DNA of 64,000 nucleotides from Alphaproteobacteria bacterium (GTDB lineage: Bacteria; Myxococcota_A; UBA796; GCA-2862545), in the NCBI GenBank assembly GCA_020632885.1, contig JACKEQ010000004.1:1-64000 (forward strand), given 5' to 3'. Under the pieces are notes generated by a model that was not told the origin of the DNA, did not search any database, and saw nothing but the letters and a program-made list of their open reading frames with translations. The first letter of the stretch is position 1. Each line of letters starts with the position of its first letter. The translations under genes and the position numbers were made by a program. This document shows positions 10,221-18,711 of the stretch, one piece after another.

Positions 10221-12451
10221 TCCGCCGGGTCGCTGGCGTCGGGTTCGTGCTGGCGGGGCTCGCGCTCCTCCTGGTGACGGGCGTGGCCGCCACGCGCGTG
10301 CGGCTCGAGGCGCCCGCCCCCAGCGTGCTCCTCCGCGACCGCCACAGGGCGTACCTCGGCGAGGTGAACGTCCCCACGGACGGACGCCTCGGGTTCTGGC
10401 GACCGGGCGAGGGGGCCGAGCGGGTGGTGATGGCCACCCTCGCGATCGAGGACCGTCGGTTCGACGAGCACCCCGGTGTCGATCCCCGTGCCGTGGCCCG
10501 CGCCCTCCGCCAGAACCTCGGCAACGGCGAGCGGATCTCGGGCGCGTCGACCGTCGCCATGCAGGTCGCCCGCCTCCAGGACCCCGGCCCGCGCACCTGG
10601 ACCCGGAAGGCCCTCGAGGCCGTCACCGCCCTGCTCCTGGTGGACCGGTTCGGTCGCGAGGCCGTCCTGGAGCAGTACCTCACGCTCGCTCCCTACGGGA
10701 ACAACGTCCACGGCGTGCGCTACGCGGCCCGCCGCCTCTTCGACAAGCCGCTGGCCGACCTGACCTGGGCGGAGGCCTCGCTGCTCGCGGGGCTGCCGCA
10801 GGCGCCCGGATCGATGAACCCGTACGACCCCCGCGGACGCAGGCTGGCGGTGCGGCGGGCAGGACGGGTGCTCGACCAGCTCGCGCTGCAGGGCACCATC
10901 ACGGCCGAGGAGCGCGCCATCGCGGCCGAGGAGCTCGACCACCTCCGGCCCAACCCCCGTCCGCATCGGCCGGACGTGGCCCTCCACCTCCTGGAGGCCC
11001 TGGACGGCCTGCCCGCGGACGCCCCCGAGCAGCGCACCACCGTGGACCTCGAGCTCCAGGAGGCGCTCGACGCCGTGCTGGTGGACGCCGTGACGCGCTT
11101 CCGGTCCCGCGGTGCCGAGCAGGCTGCGGTCGTCGTGGTGGAGCGCGAGACCCTCGCGGTGCGGGCGTCCGTGGGGTCCATCGGGTTCGAGGGCACCTAC
11201 GGCGGCGCCATCGACTTCACACGCACGCCGCGGACCCCGGGCAGCGCGCTCAAGCCGTTCGTCTACGCCAGGGCGCTGGACCTCGGCGTGCTGACACCCG
11301 ACCGCATCCTCGACGACCTCCAGCAGGGACCCGATGGCATCCGGAACGCCGACCAGGACTTCCTGGGTCCTCTCCTCCCCCGCCAGGCCCTCGCCAACTC
11401 CCGCAACGTCCCGGCCGTCGGGCTCGCCCGGGAGATCGGGCTGGACGCGCTGTACGCGACCTTCCGGGACCTCGGGCTCCACGACGGCACCCTGCGTGCG
11501 GACCACTACGGGGCGGGCATCGCGCTGGGCGGCATGCCGGTGACCCTCCTCGATCTGACACGCGCGTACGGGGCCCTCGCGAACGACGGGCGCCTCCGGG
11601 ACCTGCGCTGGCTCGAGGACGCCCCGCTGGCCGCCGGAGAGGCCGTGGTGAGCGAGGAGCACGCGCAGCTCGTGCGCACCTGGCTGGCCGACCCCGCCGC
11701 CCGCTCGCCCACGTTCCCCCGGGGAGGGCCGCTGGAGCGGGGGACGCCGGTGGCCTTCAAGACGGGGACGAGCCCCGACCACCGCGACTCGTGGGCCATG
11801 GCCATCACCGACGGCCACGTGGTGGGCGTGTGGCTCGGGCACCCGGACTGGCGGCCGATGCGCGGCCTGACCGGCTACCGGGGTGCGGGGAGCGTGCTCG
11901 CCGAGGTGCTCGATCTGCTGGAGCCCCATGGAAGCGGGACGTTCGCGGGCCCGGAGGGCTGGGAGGCCACCTCGGTGTGCGCGCTGACCGGGCAGCTCGC
12001 CACCCCGCAGTGCGACACGCCGCGCACGGAGCTCTTCGCGCCGGACGCCGTGCCTGCCCACGCCTGCACGGGACACGTGGTCGAGGGGGGGCGGGTCGTG
12101 CTGGATCTGCCGCCACGGTACGGGCCCTGGCTGGTGTCGCGCCACCTGCCCACCGCGCACCCGGTGCTCCCCGACGACGCGCCGGTGTCCGTGGAGCTCC
12201 TGGCGCCCGCCGACGGCATCGCGGTGATGGCGGACCCCGACATGCCCGAAGGGCAGAGCACGCTGCGGCTCGCGGTGGCCGTGGATCCGCCCGTGCCGCA
12301 GGTCGTGTGGTGGGTGGACGGGAATCCGTGGAAGACCGTGGAGTACCCGTACGTGGCGCGCTGGCCGGTCACGCCGGGTTCCCACACCTTCGAGGCGCGG
12401 GTCGCCAGGGGACCCGAGCGCTCGGGGCGGGCGCGGGTCGAGGCCCGCTGA
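10217..12451 (+). CDS. pbpC: Penicillin-binding protein 1C
   Basis: This bifunctional peptidoglycan glycosyltransferase/transpeptidase-like protein has 744 residues and a GTG start within a GTGA overlap. An N-terminal membrane anchor (about 5-27) precedes a GT51 domain with catalytic Glu78 in EDRRFDEHPG, GASTVAMQ, and the LEQYL...PYGNN motif. The penicillin-binding domain keeps all three boxes: S343-A-L-K346, S395-R-N397 and K515-T-G. A C-terminal beta domain typical of PBP1C (BiPBP_C) ends the protein. The pairing with alpha-2-macroglobulin is the classic bacterial arrangement, thought to couple peptidoglycan repair with defence against invading proteases. The gene ends 6 bp from the convergent gene. 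Confidence 0.97.
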   Translation: MIRRVAGVGFVLAGLALLLVTGVAATRVRLEAPAPSVLLRDRHRAYLGEVNVPTDGRLGFWRPGEGAERVVMATLAIEDRRFDEHPGVDPRAVARALRQNLGNGERISGASTVAMQVARLQDPGPRTWTRKALEAVTALLLVDRFGREAVLEQYLTLAPYGNNVHGVRYAARRLFDKPLADLTWAEASLLAGLPQAPGSMNPYDPRGRRLAVRRAGRVLDQLALQGTITAEERAIAAEELDHLRPNPRPHRPDVALHLLEALDGLPADAPEQRTTVDLELQEALDAVLVDAVTRFRSRGAEQAAVVVVERETLAVRASVGSIGFEGTYGGAIDFTRTPRTPGSALKPFVYARALDLGVLTPDRILDDLQQGPDGIRNADQDFLGPLLPRQALANSRNVPAVGLAREIGLDALYATFRDLGLHDGTLRADHYGAGIALGGMPVTLLDLTRAYGALANDGRLRDLRWLEDAPLAAGEAVVSEEHAQLVRTWLADPAARSPTFPRGGPLERGTPVAFKTGTSPDHRDSWAMAITDGHVVGVWLGHPDWRPMRGLTGYRGAGSVLAEVLDLLEPHGSGTFAGPEGWEATSVCALTGQLATPQCDTPRTELFAPDAVPAHACTGHVVEGGRVVLDLPPRYGPWLVSRHLPTAHPVLPDDAPVSVELLAPADGIAVMADPDMPEGQSTLRLAVAVDPPVPQVVWWVDGNPWKTVEYPYVARWPVTPGSHTFEARVARGPERSGRARVEAR

Positions 12452-12457
12452 CCCCGT

Positions 12458-15208
12458 TCACAGGTGGGTGCGGATGCTCCCCCACACGGTCCCCGACTCG
12501 ATGCGCGTGCACGGCTTGGGATCCCCGTCAGCGCGCGGCGTGACGATGCAGCCCACACCGACCTCCAGGGTGGTCGCCGGCACCTTGAACATCGGCACCG
12601 CCGAGGTGTCGCCCGAGAGCACCGCGCCGTACAGGGCCCGCTCGATGCGGTCGCCCTGCTCGTTCCGCAAGATCACCTGCCTCGCGATGAGGTGGTTGTC
12701 CGGGTAGCCGAGGGTCACCCAGCGATCGGTGAGCGCCGACTCCCCGCCCAGCCCGGTGGGGACGCCGAATGCGGGCCCCCCCGCGTAGTGCCACTGCAGC
12801 GTGGGGTCGACCGCGCTGCTCGGCTGGCCGCCCAGCACGTACGGGACGGTGCCTCCACGCTGGCCCTCGCGCCAGCCGCCGCCCACGCGCCACGTGCGCC
12901 CGAGGGACACGCCGCCGAGCACCTCGCGACCGAAGCCCTCAGCGTCGAAGCCCTCGGCCCGACCGCGCAGGTAGCCCCGCCACCAGAGACGGCGCGGCTG
13001 GACGATCCGCACTCCGGCCTCCGCGGTCCAGCCCGGGAACGAGGCGTCGCCCATGAGCCGGACGTTCCCGCCCACGGCGGCATCCACGGTCCACCACGCC
13101 CGCGACCGCGACGCCGAGAGCCGGGCGCCGCCCGACTGCGTCCAGTCTCCGTTCACGGAGACGGCGTTCGCATGGATCCGGAGGTCCACCGGCCAGGGAC
13201 GCCACGCCCACGCGAGCCCGGCGCCCGTGATGTCGGAAGTGCGGCCGTAGGAGCCCACCAGCAGGCCCTCGTGGCGACCCATCGTGTCACCGAACCGCAC
13301 GCCCGCCTCGCCCTGCCGGACACCGGTGGACGACAGCGCCCCACCGAACAGCGGGAACACCTCGAAGCGACCCAGCCCGTACGCGTGGGCCTCGGGCACC
13401 TCGCCGTTGCCGGTCATCGGCGGCACGTTCTCGGGCGGATCGGGCGGCACGATCGGCGCTTCGCCCATCGGGATGGGGTCCTTCACGCCCTCCCGGCTGG
13501 TGCGCACGATGTCGTACCCGTCGGGCTGGAGACGCAGGAAGTACAGCCAGTCCTTCGTGACCGTGGGCCGCAGCGCGTAGCCGCCGGTGTCGGTGAGCGT
13601 GCGCCAGCGCCCGTTGCGCAGGTCGAGCTCCGCGATCTCCATGAAGCCCTTCTTGCCGACCCCGAAGACGATGGTGTCGTTCGAGGACCACTCGGGATCC
13701 GAGACCCGGAGGTCCGCCGGGATCTCGATGGGCGTGCGCTCCTTGGTCTTCAGGTCGTAGAGCACGGGCTTCCACCCGCTCCCGATGGTCTGCTCCAGGA
13801 ACACGATGCGCTTCGCGTCCGGAGAGACCCGCGGCACGTCCACGACGGTCTCGATGGAGTACTCGGTGAGCGGGATCACGTTGCCCGTACCCAGCGTGAC
13901 CCTCACGAGCCGCGTGGCGCCCCAGTCGTGCTGGACGGCCACCGCCCAGGTGCCGTCGCGCGAGGGGTCCGCACGACGCACGTTGGCGCCGTGGGTCAGG
14001 CGCTTCTCGATGCGCTTGAAGTCCCACTGCACGAGGTCGGTGACGTACCGCCCGGCGGGGGTGCGGTAGTACACGTCGATGAGGAGGGTCTCCTCGTCGA
14101 TCCAGCGCGGGTACTCCGCCGGCTTGGTCTCGTGCCAGCGACGCTCGATCCGCTTGTGGGGATCGGTCTTCCAGGGCAGCGGTGCCACGTCCAGCGGGTC
14201 GGCTTCGAGCTGGCGCTTCAGCCGACGCTCCCGGCGCTTGAAGATGTCCTGATCCACGAGCGTGGAGAACACGCCGAGCTCCTGGTGCCGGGGCTTGCGC
14301 CAGCGCTCGTACGTCATCGCCATCTTGGTGCCGCTGGGGCTCATCTCGGGCGGCCCGGTGGTGCCGTCCAGCAGCATGAACAGCTCGACCTCGGGATGCT
14401 CGGTCTCCACCGCCATGGCGCGCTCGGTGATCTCGGCGCAGAAGCGCCCGTAGAGGTCGTAGGCAGAGTCGCCGAACACGCCGTAGAACGCCTGGTCGAA
14501 GCTCTTGTCGGAGCGGGCGGTCATGCGCCGCCAGACCTTCGGGAACGCGTCCTCGCCGGCGCGCTCCATGAGCCACTCGATGTACGCAGAGCCCACGAGG
14601 TACGCGAAGCTGTACCCCATCCACCGGCTGGAGCCGTTGAGCTGGCCGTAGGTGGGGAGGCGGCCCTCCTGGGCGAGCTTCCGGAGCAGCGCCGCGCGGA
14701 AGTCCGCGTTGGGGCGGCCGTAGCCGGTGAGCTGGCCCTCCACGACCGTGGCGTAGCCCTCCGTGATCCAGCGCGGAGCCTTGGTGGTCATGGGCCCGAA
14801 GCCCACGACATGCCAGGTGAGCTTGCCGATCGGGCCGCGCGGGGGCTCCAGCATGTGAGAGGCGTGGAGCTGCTCGTGGATGATGAGGTCCTCGAACGGG
14901 TCGCGGTAGTGGCTCAGCACCGAGTCGGAGTCCGGCGGCGTGGTCCAGAGCACCATCCGCGGGTTGTGCGCGAACGGGAGCACCATGCCGTTGGCCGTGG
15001 CAGCGGGGTCCTGGATGTAGACGTCCATGATCTTGTCGTCGTCCCGCCCCACCAGGGCCATGGTGCGCTCGCGCGCCTCCTCGAGGTGGGAGATCGCCTC
15101 GGTCGCCCAGACCTCGGCAGCGACGGGGTAGTGCACCCGGTAGTGCTCGGTCTCGACGGTCTTCCACCGCCCCTCGCCCGCCATCGCGAGCGCCATCCAC
15201 AGGATCAC
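12458..15208 (-). CDS. Secreted zinc metallopeptidase-like domain fused to TolB/PD40 beta-propeller
   Basis: I place the start at GTG 15208 (916 residues). It has AGGAGG a few bases upstream, begins a short hydrophobic leader, and avoids overlap with the divergent mutarotase gene; a longer in-frame start at 15292 would run into that gene. The N-terminal part carries H111-E-Q-L-H115 and a downstream Glu150 in WITEGYA, the layout of gluzincin (peptidase MA-like) enzymes. After about residue 270, repeated WD40-like/TolB-type blades follow, then a glycine- and arginine-rich beta-strand region resembling a surface beta sheet or barrel. An envelope-associated protease that docks to substrates through the propeller is a reasonable inference; the substrate is unknown. 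Confidence 0.82.
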   Translation of the reverse strand: MILWMALAMAGEGRWKTVETEHYRVHYPVAAEVWATEAISHLEEARERTMALVGRDDDKIMDVYIQDPAATANGMVLPFAHNPRMVLWTTPPDSDSVLSHYRDPFEDLIIHEQLHASHMLEPPRGPIGKLTWHVVGFGPMTTKAPRWITEGYATVVEGQLTGYGRPNADFRAALLRKLAQEGRLPTYGQLNGSSRWMGYSFAYLVGSAYIEWLMERAGEDAFPKVWRRMTARSDKSFDQAFYGVFGDSAYDLYGRFCAEITERAMAVETEHPEVELFMLLDGTTGPPEMSPSGTKMAMTYERWRKPRHQELGVFSTLVDQDIFKRRERRLKRQLEADPLDVAPLPWKTDPHKRIERRWHETKPAEYPRWIDEETLLIDVYYRTPAGRYVTDLVQWDFKRIEKRLTHGANVRRADPSRDGTWAVAVQHDWGATRLVRVTLGTGNVIPLTEYSIETVVDVPRVSPDAKRIVFLEQTIGSGWKPVLYDLKTKERTPIEIPADLRVSDPEWSSNDTIVFGVGKKGFMEIAELDLRNGRWRTLTDTGGYALRPTVTKDWLYFLRLQPDGYDIVRTSREGVKDPIPMGEAPIVPPDPPENVPPMTGNGEVPEAHAYGLGRFEVFPLFGGALSSTGVRQGEAGVRFGDTMGRHEGLLVGSYGRTSDITGAGLAWAWRPWPVDLRIHANAVSVNGDWTQSGGARLSASRSRAWWTVDAAVGGNVRLMGDASFPGWTAEAGVRIVQPRRLWWRGYLRGRAEGFDAEGFGREVLGGVSLGRTWRVGGGWREGQRGGTVPYVLGGQPSSAVDPTLQWHYAGGPAFGVPTGLGGESALTDRWVTLGYPDNHLIARQVILRNEQGDRIERALYGAVLSGDTSAVPMFKVPATTLEVGVGCIVTPRADGDPKPCTRIESGTVWGSIRTHL

Positions 15209-15253
15209 AGGTCCCTCCTGAAGGGCGGACTCTACCCTCAGCGGCCCCCGCAT

Positions 15254-15259
15254 TACGCT
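15254..15259 (+). promoter_or_regulatory. Candidate -10 hexamer TACGCT for the mutarotase operon
   Basis: TACGCT lies 17 nt upstream of the ATG at 15277 in the 68-bp divergent gap, followed by a GGAGA ribosome-binding site. The same TANGCT form recurs before several other operon-leading genes in the window. No convincing -35 box is seen. Confidence 0.35.
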
Positions 15260-15276
15260 CATGGCGGAGATCCACC

Positions 15277-16077
15277 ATGATCGAGCTCTCACACCCGGGC
15301 GGCCTCTCCGCCTCCATCGACCTGCACGGCGCCACGGTGACGTCGTTCCGCGCCCTCGGCCGCGAGATCCTGTTCGTCAGCCCGAACGCCGTCCGGCGCG
15401 CGGGGAAGGCGATTCGCGGCGGCATCCCGGTCTGCTGGCCGTGGTTCGCCGGGCATCCGGACCACCCGGAGTTGCCGGCCCACGGCGTGGCGCGCGACCG
15501 GCCGTGGACCCTCGCCGGCATGGGCCACGAAGGGGGCGCCCACGTCGCGCGGCTCACCCTGGTCGACGACGACGCGACCCGGGAGGTGTGGCCCCACGCC
15601 TTCCATCTGGAGCTGGTGGTGCGCCTCGGCTCGCGGCTCACGGTGGAGCTCCTGCACACCAACGTGGACGACGTGCCCCTGCAGGTCGGGGGAGCGCTGC
15701 ACACCTACCTGCGCGTGGCGGACCTCGGAAGCGCCCGGGTGCACGGGCTCGACGGGCTGTCGGGCTTCGACAAGGTCGCCGGAGTGCCGTTCGTGCAGGA
15801 CGGGCCCGTGGAGATCCGCGGGGAGCACGACCGCATCTACGGCGACGCGCCTGCCCATCTCGCCCTGGAGCATGCGGGGGGTTCCGTGGACCTCGAGAAC
15901 GTCGCGCCGGACGCCGTGATCTGGAATCCGGGGGCCGAGAAGGCCGCCAGCATGGGCGATCTGGGTCCAGGAAACCACGCGGGGTTCGTGTGCGTGGAGG
16001 CCGCCGCGACACGTCTGTGCACCCTGGCGCCAGGCGAGACCTTCCGTCTGGCCACCACCCTGGGGGTGCGCGCATGA
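15277..16077 (+). CDS. D-hexose-6-phosphate mutarotase (aldose 1-epimerase family, YeaD type)
   Basis: This 266-residue beta-sandwich epimerase interconverts alpha and beta anomers of hexose 6-phosphates in the cytoplasm. Family motifs are IRGGIPVCWPWF (about residues 46-57), HGVARDRPW, the ALHTYLRVADL segment, and VIWNPG...MGDLG near the C-terminus with the expected acidic residue. It lies head-to-head with the metallopeptidase gene. Its stop overlaps the ATG of the following dipeptidase by ATGA, so the two are coupled although their chemistry is unrelated. Glycogen synthase is encoded nearby on the opposite strand, so sugar-phosphate metabolism is represented in the neighbourhood. Confidence 0.92.
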   Translation: MIELSHPGGLSASIDLHGATVTSFRALGREILFVSPNAVRRAGKAIRGGIPVCWPWFAGHPDHPELPAHGVARDRPWTLAGMGHEGGAHVARLTLVDDDATREVWPHAFHLELVVRLGSRLTVELLHTNVDDVPLQVGGALHTYLRVADLGSARVHGLDGLSGFDKVAGVPFVQDGPVEIRGEHDRIYGDAPAHLALEHAGGSVDLENVAPDAVIWNPGAEKAASMGDLGPGNHAGFVCVEAAATRLCTLAPGETFRLATTLGVRA

Positions 16078-16799
16078 TCGCACTCCTGTTGGCGTGTGGT
16101 CGGCCGGCTACGCCACCCGAGCCCGCTGTGTCGCCCGAGCCAGAGCCCGCCGCGCCCGCACCCGTCATGCCCCCACCCGAGCCGCCGCCGCCACCCGAGC
16201 CGCCTCCGGTGCGTCCGCCCCCGGAGGGCCTCGTGGACCTCGCGTCGGCCGTGCCCGGCCTGCGGGTCTCCGCCCGGTACGCCACACCCGACAACTTCAC
16301 CGGCGCGCCCCTGCCCGGCTACGGGGCCCCGGGTGCATGGGCGACCCCCGAGATGGCGGCTGCCCTGGCGGGCGTCCATGAGGCCCTCCAGACGCAGGGG
16401 AAGGGCCTGCTGGTCTACGACGCCTACCGCCCCGTGCGCGCCACGGAGGCCATGGTGGCCTGGACCGAGGCCACCTCCCAGCAGCACCTCGTGAAGGACG
16501 GGTACATCGCGGCCCGGTCGGGCCACAACAAGGGCAACACGGTCGATCTCACCGTGGTGGACGCCGGCGGGACCCCACTGGACATGGGCACCCCGTGGGA
16601 CACGTTCAGCACGGAGTCCCACACCGAGAACGCCCAGGGAGACGCCCTCGTGAACCGGCACCTCCTCCGCGACGCCATGGTGGCCGCGGGCTTCCGTCCC
16701 TACAGTCGCGAGTGGTGGCACTTCGGGTTCCCGCAGACCGGCCTCCCCGCCCTCGACGTCCCGTACGGGTGCGACGAGGAGCCCGTCTGTCAGCCCTGA
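16074..16799 (+). CDS. D-alanyl-D-alanine dipeptidase lipoprotein (peptidase M15D, VanX/DdpX type)
   Basis: This 241-residue zinc dipeptidase has the M15 signature S149-G-H151-x3-G-x3-D158 and the E213-W-W-H216 motif; H151, D158 and H216 are the metal ligands and E213 the general base. It begins with a very short leader ending in LLAC (Cys8), a lipobox, followed by a long Pro/Glu spacer (about 10-50), so it is probably a membrane-anchored periplasmic enzyme recycling D-Ala-D-Ala from peptidoglycan. The n-region lacks the usual positive charge, which makes export less certain. It starts inside an ATGA overlap and its last 10 bp overlap the convergent glgA gene. No vanHA genes are near, so a resistance role is unlikely. 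Confidence 0.92.
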   Translation: MIALLLACGRPATPPEPAVSPEPEPAAPAPVMPPPEPPPPPEPPPVRPPPEGLVDLASAVPGLRVSARYATPDNFTGAPLPGYGAPGAWATPEMAAALAGVHEALQTQGKGLLVYDAYRPVRATEAMVAWTEATSQQHLVKDGYIAARSGHNKGNTVDLTVVDAGGTPLDMGTPWDTFSTESHTENAQGDALVNRHLLRDAMVAAGFRPYSREWWHFGFPQTGLPALDVPYGCDEEPVCQP

Positions 16800-18223
16800 A
16801 CGGCGCGGTACACCGCCTGGTAGCGGGCGGCCGACCGGTCCCACGACCAGTCCGAGCGCATCCCGTTCTCGCGGATCCGGGCGAAGGCCTCCGGGTACCG
16901 GGTGAGCGTGAGGAGCGCGTAGCCCACGGCGGCCTGGAAGGCCTCGACCGAGTGGGGTCGGAAGGCCCAGCCCGTCGCATCGTCCCGGCCCGGTGAGGCC
17001 GTGGTGACCGTGTCGGCGAGCCCGCCTGTCGCATGCACGACGGGAACCGCGCCGTACCTCATGCTGTAGAGCTGGTTCAGCCCGCACGGCTCGAAGCGGG
17101 AGGGCATGAGGAACACGTCGCTGCCGGCCTCCACGAGGTGCGCCAGGGGCTCGCTGAAGCCGACGTAGCCGCGGGCCTGACGGGGCCAGCGGCGCTCGGA
17201 CTGACGGAAGAACCGCTCGTAGCGCTCGGATCCGGACCCCAGCATCACGAGCTGGACGTCGTTGGACAGGAGCCAGGGCGCGATGGCCTCCACGAGATCC
17301 ACGCCCTTCTGGTGATCGAGCCGGCTCACCATGCCGAACACGGGCACGTCGCGCACGGGCAGCCCGAGGGACCGCTGCAGCTCGGCCTTGCAGGCGGCCT
17401 TGCCCGTGAGGTCGTCGGCCGTGTAGGTCGCCGGGAGGTGGGTGTCGGTGGCGGGGTCCCACTCGGGTCCGATGCCGTTCACGATGCCGATGAGCCGGTC
17501 GTTGCGCTCGCGCAGCACGCCCTCGAGCCCGAAGCCCTGGTCCACCTGGATCTGACGGCTGTACGTCGGCGAGACGGCGACCATCGCGTCCGATGCGACG
17601 ATGCCGGCCTTCAGGGGATTGAGGTGACCGTGCATGTCCACGAGCGGCCAGGCGGCCCGCGGCAGCCCGAGCCCCTCGAAGGCCGCTCGGCGCGCGGTGC
17701 CCTGGTGGCCGAGGTTGTGGAGGCCGAGCACCACGCGCGAGCCGTGCAGGCGGCCCTCCTGCTTGTAGGTGGCCGCGAGGTAGACGGGCAGCAGCCCGGT
17801 GTGCCAGTCGTTCGCGTGGAACACCGGCCGCTCGAGCCGCTTGCCGTCCAGCGCCGGTAGGGTCTCCGCCACCTCGATGGCGACCCGGCAGAGAAGCGCG
17901 TACCGGAACAGGTTGTCGTCGTACGCGCCGGTCGAGTCGCCGTAGATGCCCTCCCGGTGGTAGCAGGCGTTGTCGACGAGCACCCAGCGCACGCCGTCGC
18001 GGTCGAGCACGAACAGCCGGCAACGGTGGAGGCGACCGTACAGCCAGATGCTCGCGGTGAGCCCGCTGTCCGTGGCCTCGGGGACCACGCTGTAGCGGGG
18101 GCTGACCGCGATCACGCGGTCGCCCCGGGCGGCGAGCGCCTTGGGGAGCGCGCCAGCGACGTCGCCGAGCCCTCCCGTCTTGGAGAAGGGCGCCATCTCG
18201 GAGGCGACGAACAGCACGTCCAT
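16790..18223 (-). CDS. glgA: Glycogen synthase (ADP-glucose, GT5)
   Basis: This 477-residue GT-B glycosyltransferase makes alpha-1,4-glucan from ADP-glucose. The N-terminal ADP-glucose-binding motif K15-T-G-G-L and the C-terminal PSRFEPCGLNQLYSMRYG and ATGGLADTV motifs are intact. ATG 18223 is preferred: it starts right at the conserved MDVLFVASE strand, with GAGG upstream, and only 9 extra residues precede it in the longer reading. A TAGCAT hexamer on this strand (18249-18254) lies 25 nt upstream. No other glycogen gene is in the window. The 3' end overlaps the dipeptidase gene by 10 bp, tail to tail. Confidence 0.96.
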   Translation of the reverse strand: MDVLFVASEMAPFSKTGGLGDVAGALPKALAARGDRVIAVSPRYSVVPEATDSGLTASIWLYGRLHRCRLFVLDRDGVRWVLVDNACYHREGIYGDSTGAYDDNLFRYALLCRVAIEVAETLPALDGKRLERPVFHANDWHTGLLPVYLAATYKQEGRLHGSRVVLGLHNLGHQGTARRAAFEGLGLPRAAWPLVDMHGHLNPLKAGIVASDAMVAVSPTYSRQIQVDQGFGLEGVLRERNDRLIGIVNGIGPEWDPATDTHLPATYTADDLTGKAACKAELQRSLGLPVRDVPVFGMVSRLDHQKGVDLVEAIAPWLLSNDVQLVMLGSGSERYERFFRQSERRWPRQARGYVGFSEPLAHLVEAGSDVFLMPSRFEPCGLNQLYSMRYGAVPVVHATGGLADTVTTASPGRDDATGWAFRPHSVEAFQAAVGYALLTLTRYPEAFARIRENGMRSDWSWDRSAARYQAVYRAVQG

Positions 18224-18265
18224 GCAGGGGTCCTCGTGGGTCCCCGGCATGCTACCCGAGGAGGG

Positions 18266-18649
18266 TCAGAGCATGCTGTAGGTGAGCCAGCCCAGGACCG
18301 CGTTGACCACCAGCGAGAGCACGAGGTGGATGCCGGTGACGCCGAGCGCGTCGGCCATGGAGAGCTTCAGGCCGCGCTTGTAGATCGTGGCCGTGGTGAG
18401 GAACTGGATCCCGAAGCCCACCGCGGCGGCGAGCCAGGCGGAGAGGAACAGCGCGACGGCGAACCCGACCGTCCACGACCACGTGAACATCGCGACGGCA
18501 CCGAGGAGACCGCCCAGCCAGGAGACCCAGGCGGCGCGGAAGAAGCCGGGGGACTGCTCGCCGGCCAGGGCGACGGCGACCTTCAGCGAGAAGCCGTGCC
18601 AGAGGAGCCCGAGAAGCAGGGGGACCAGGAGCGAGAGAGACCAGGACAC
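18266..18649 (-). CDS. Small four-helix membrane protein of unknown function
   Basis: This 127-residue, strongly hydrophobic protein has about four predicted transmembrane segments (near 5-22, 38-57, 61-84 and 100-124) and a GTG start preceded by GGAGGTG. The second half has a short basic loop (YKRGLK). The layout is reminiscent of small DUF1761-type membrane proteins, but I cannot assign it. It stands alone between glgA and the kinase operon, with a 62-bp gap upstream. Confidence 0.72.
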   Translation of the reverse strand: MSWSLSLLVPLLLGLLWHGFSLKVAVALAGEQSPGFFRAAWVSWLGGLLGAVAMFTWSWTVGFAVALFLSAWLAAAVGFGIQFLTTATIYKRGLKLSMADALGVTGIHLVLSLVVNAVLGWLTYSML

Positions 18650-18711
18650 AGGAGCACCTCCAGTTTCACGGGACCAACGTCACCACTCCTGGTTCCCTTA
18701 CACACGCGATC

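Noticed and set aside
15209..15292. N-terminal extension of the metallopeptidase gene
   Set aside because: It would overlap the divergent mutarotase gene; GTG 15208 has a strong ribosome-binding site and a leader peptide.
16074..16799. Vancomycin-resistance VanX
   Set aside because: The catalytic motifs fit, but there are no vanH, vanA or vanRS genes and the protein is a lipoprotein, which points to peptidoglycan recycling.
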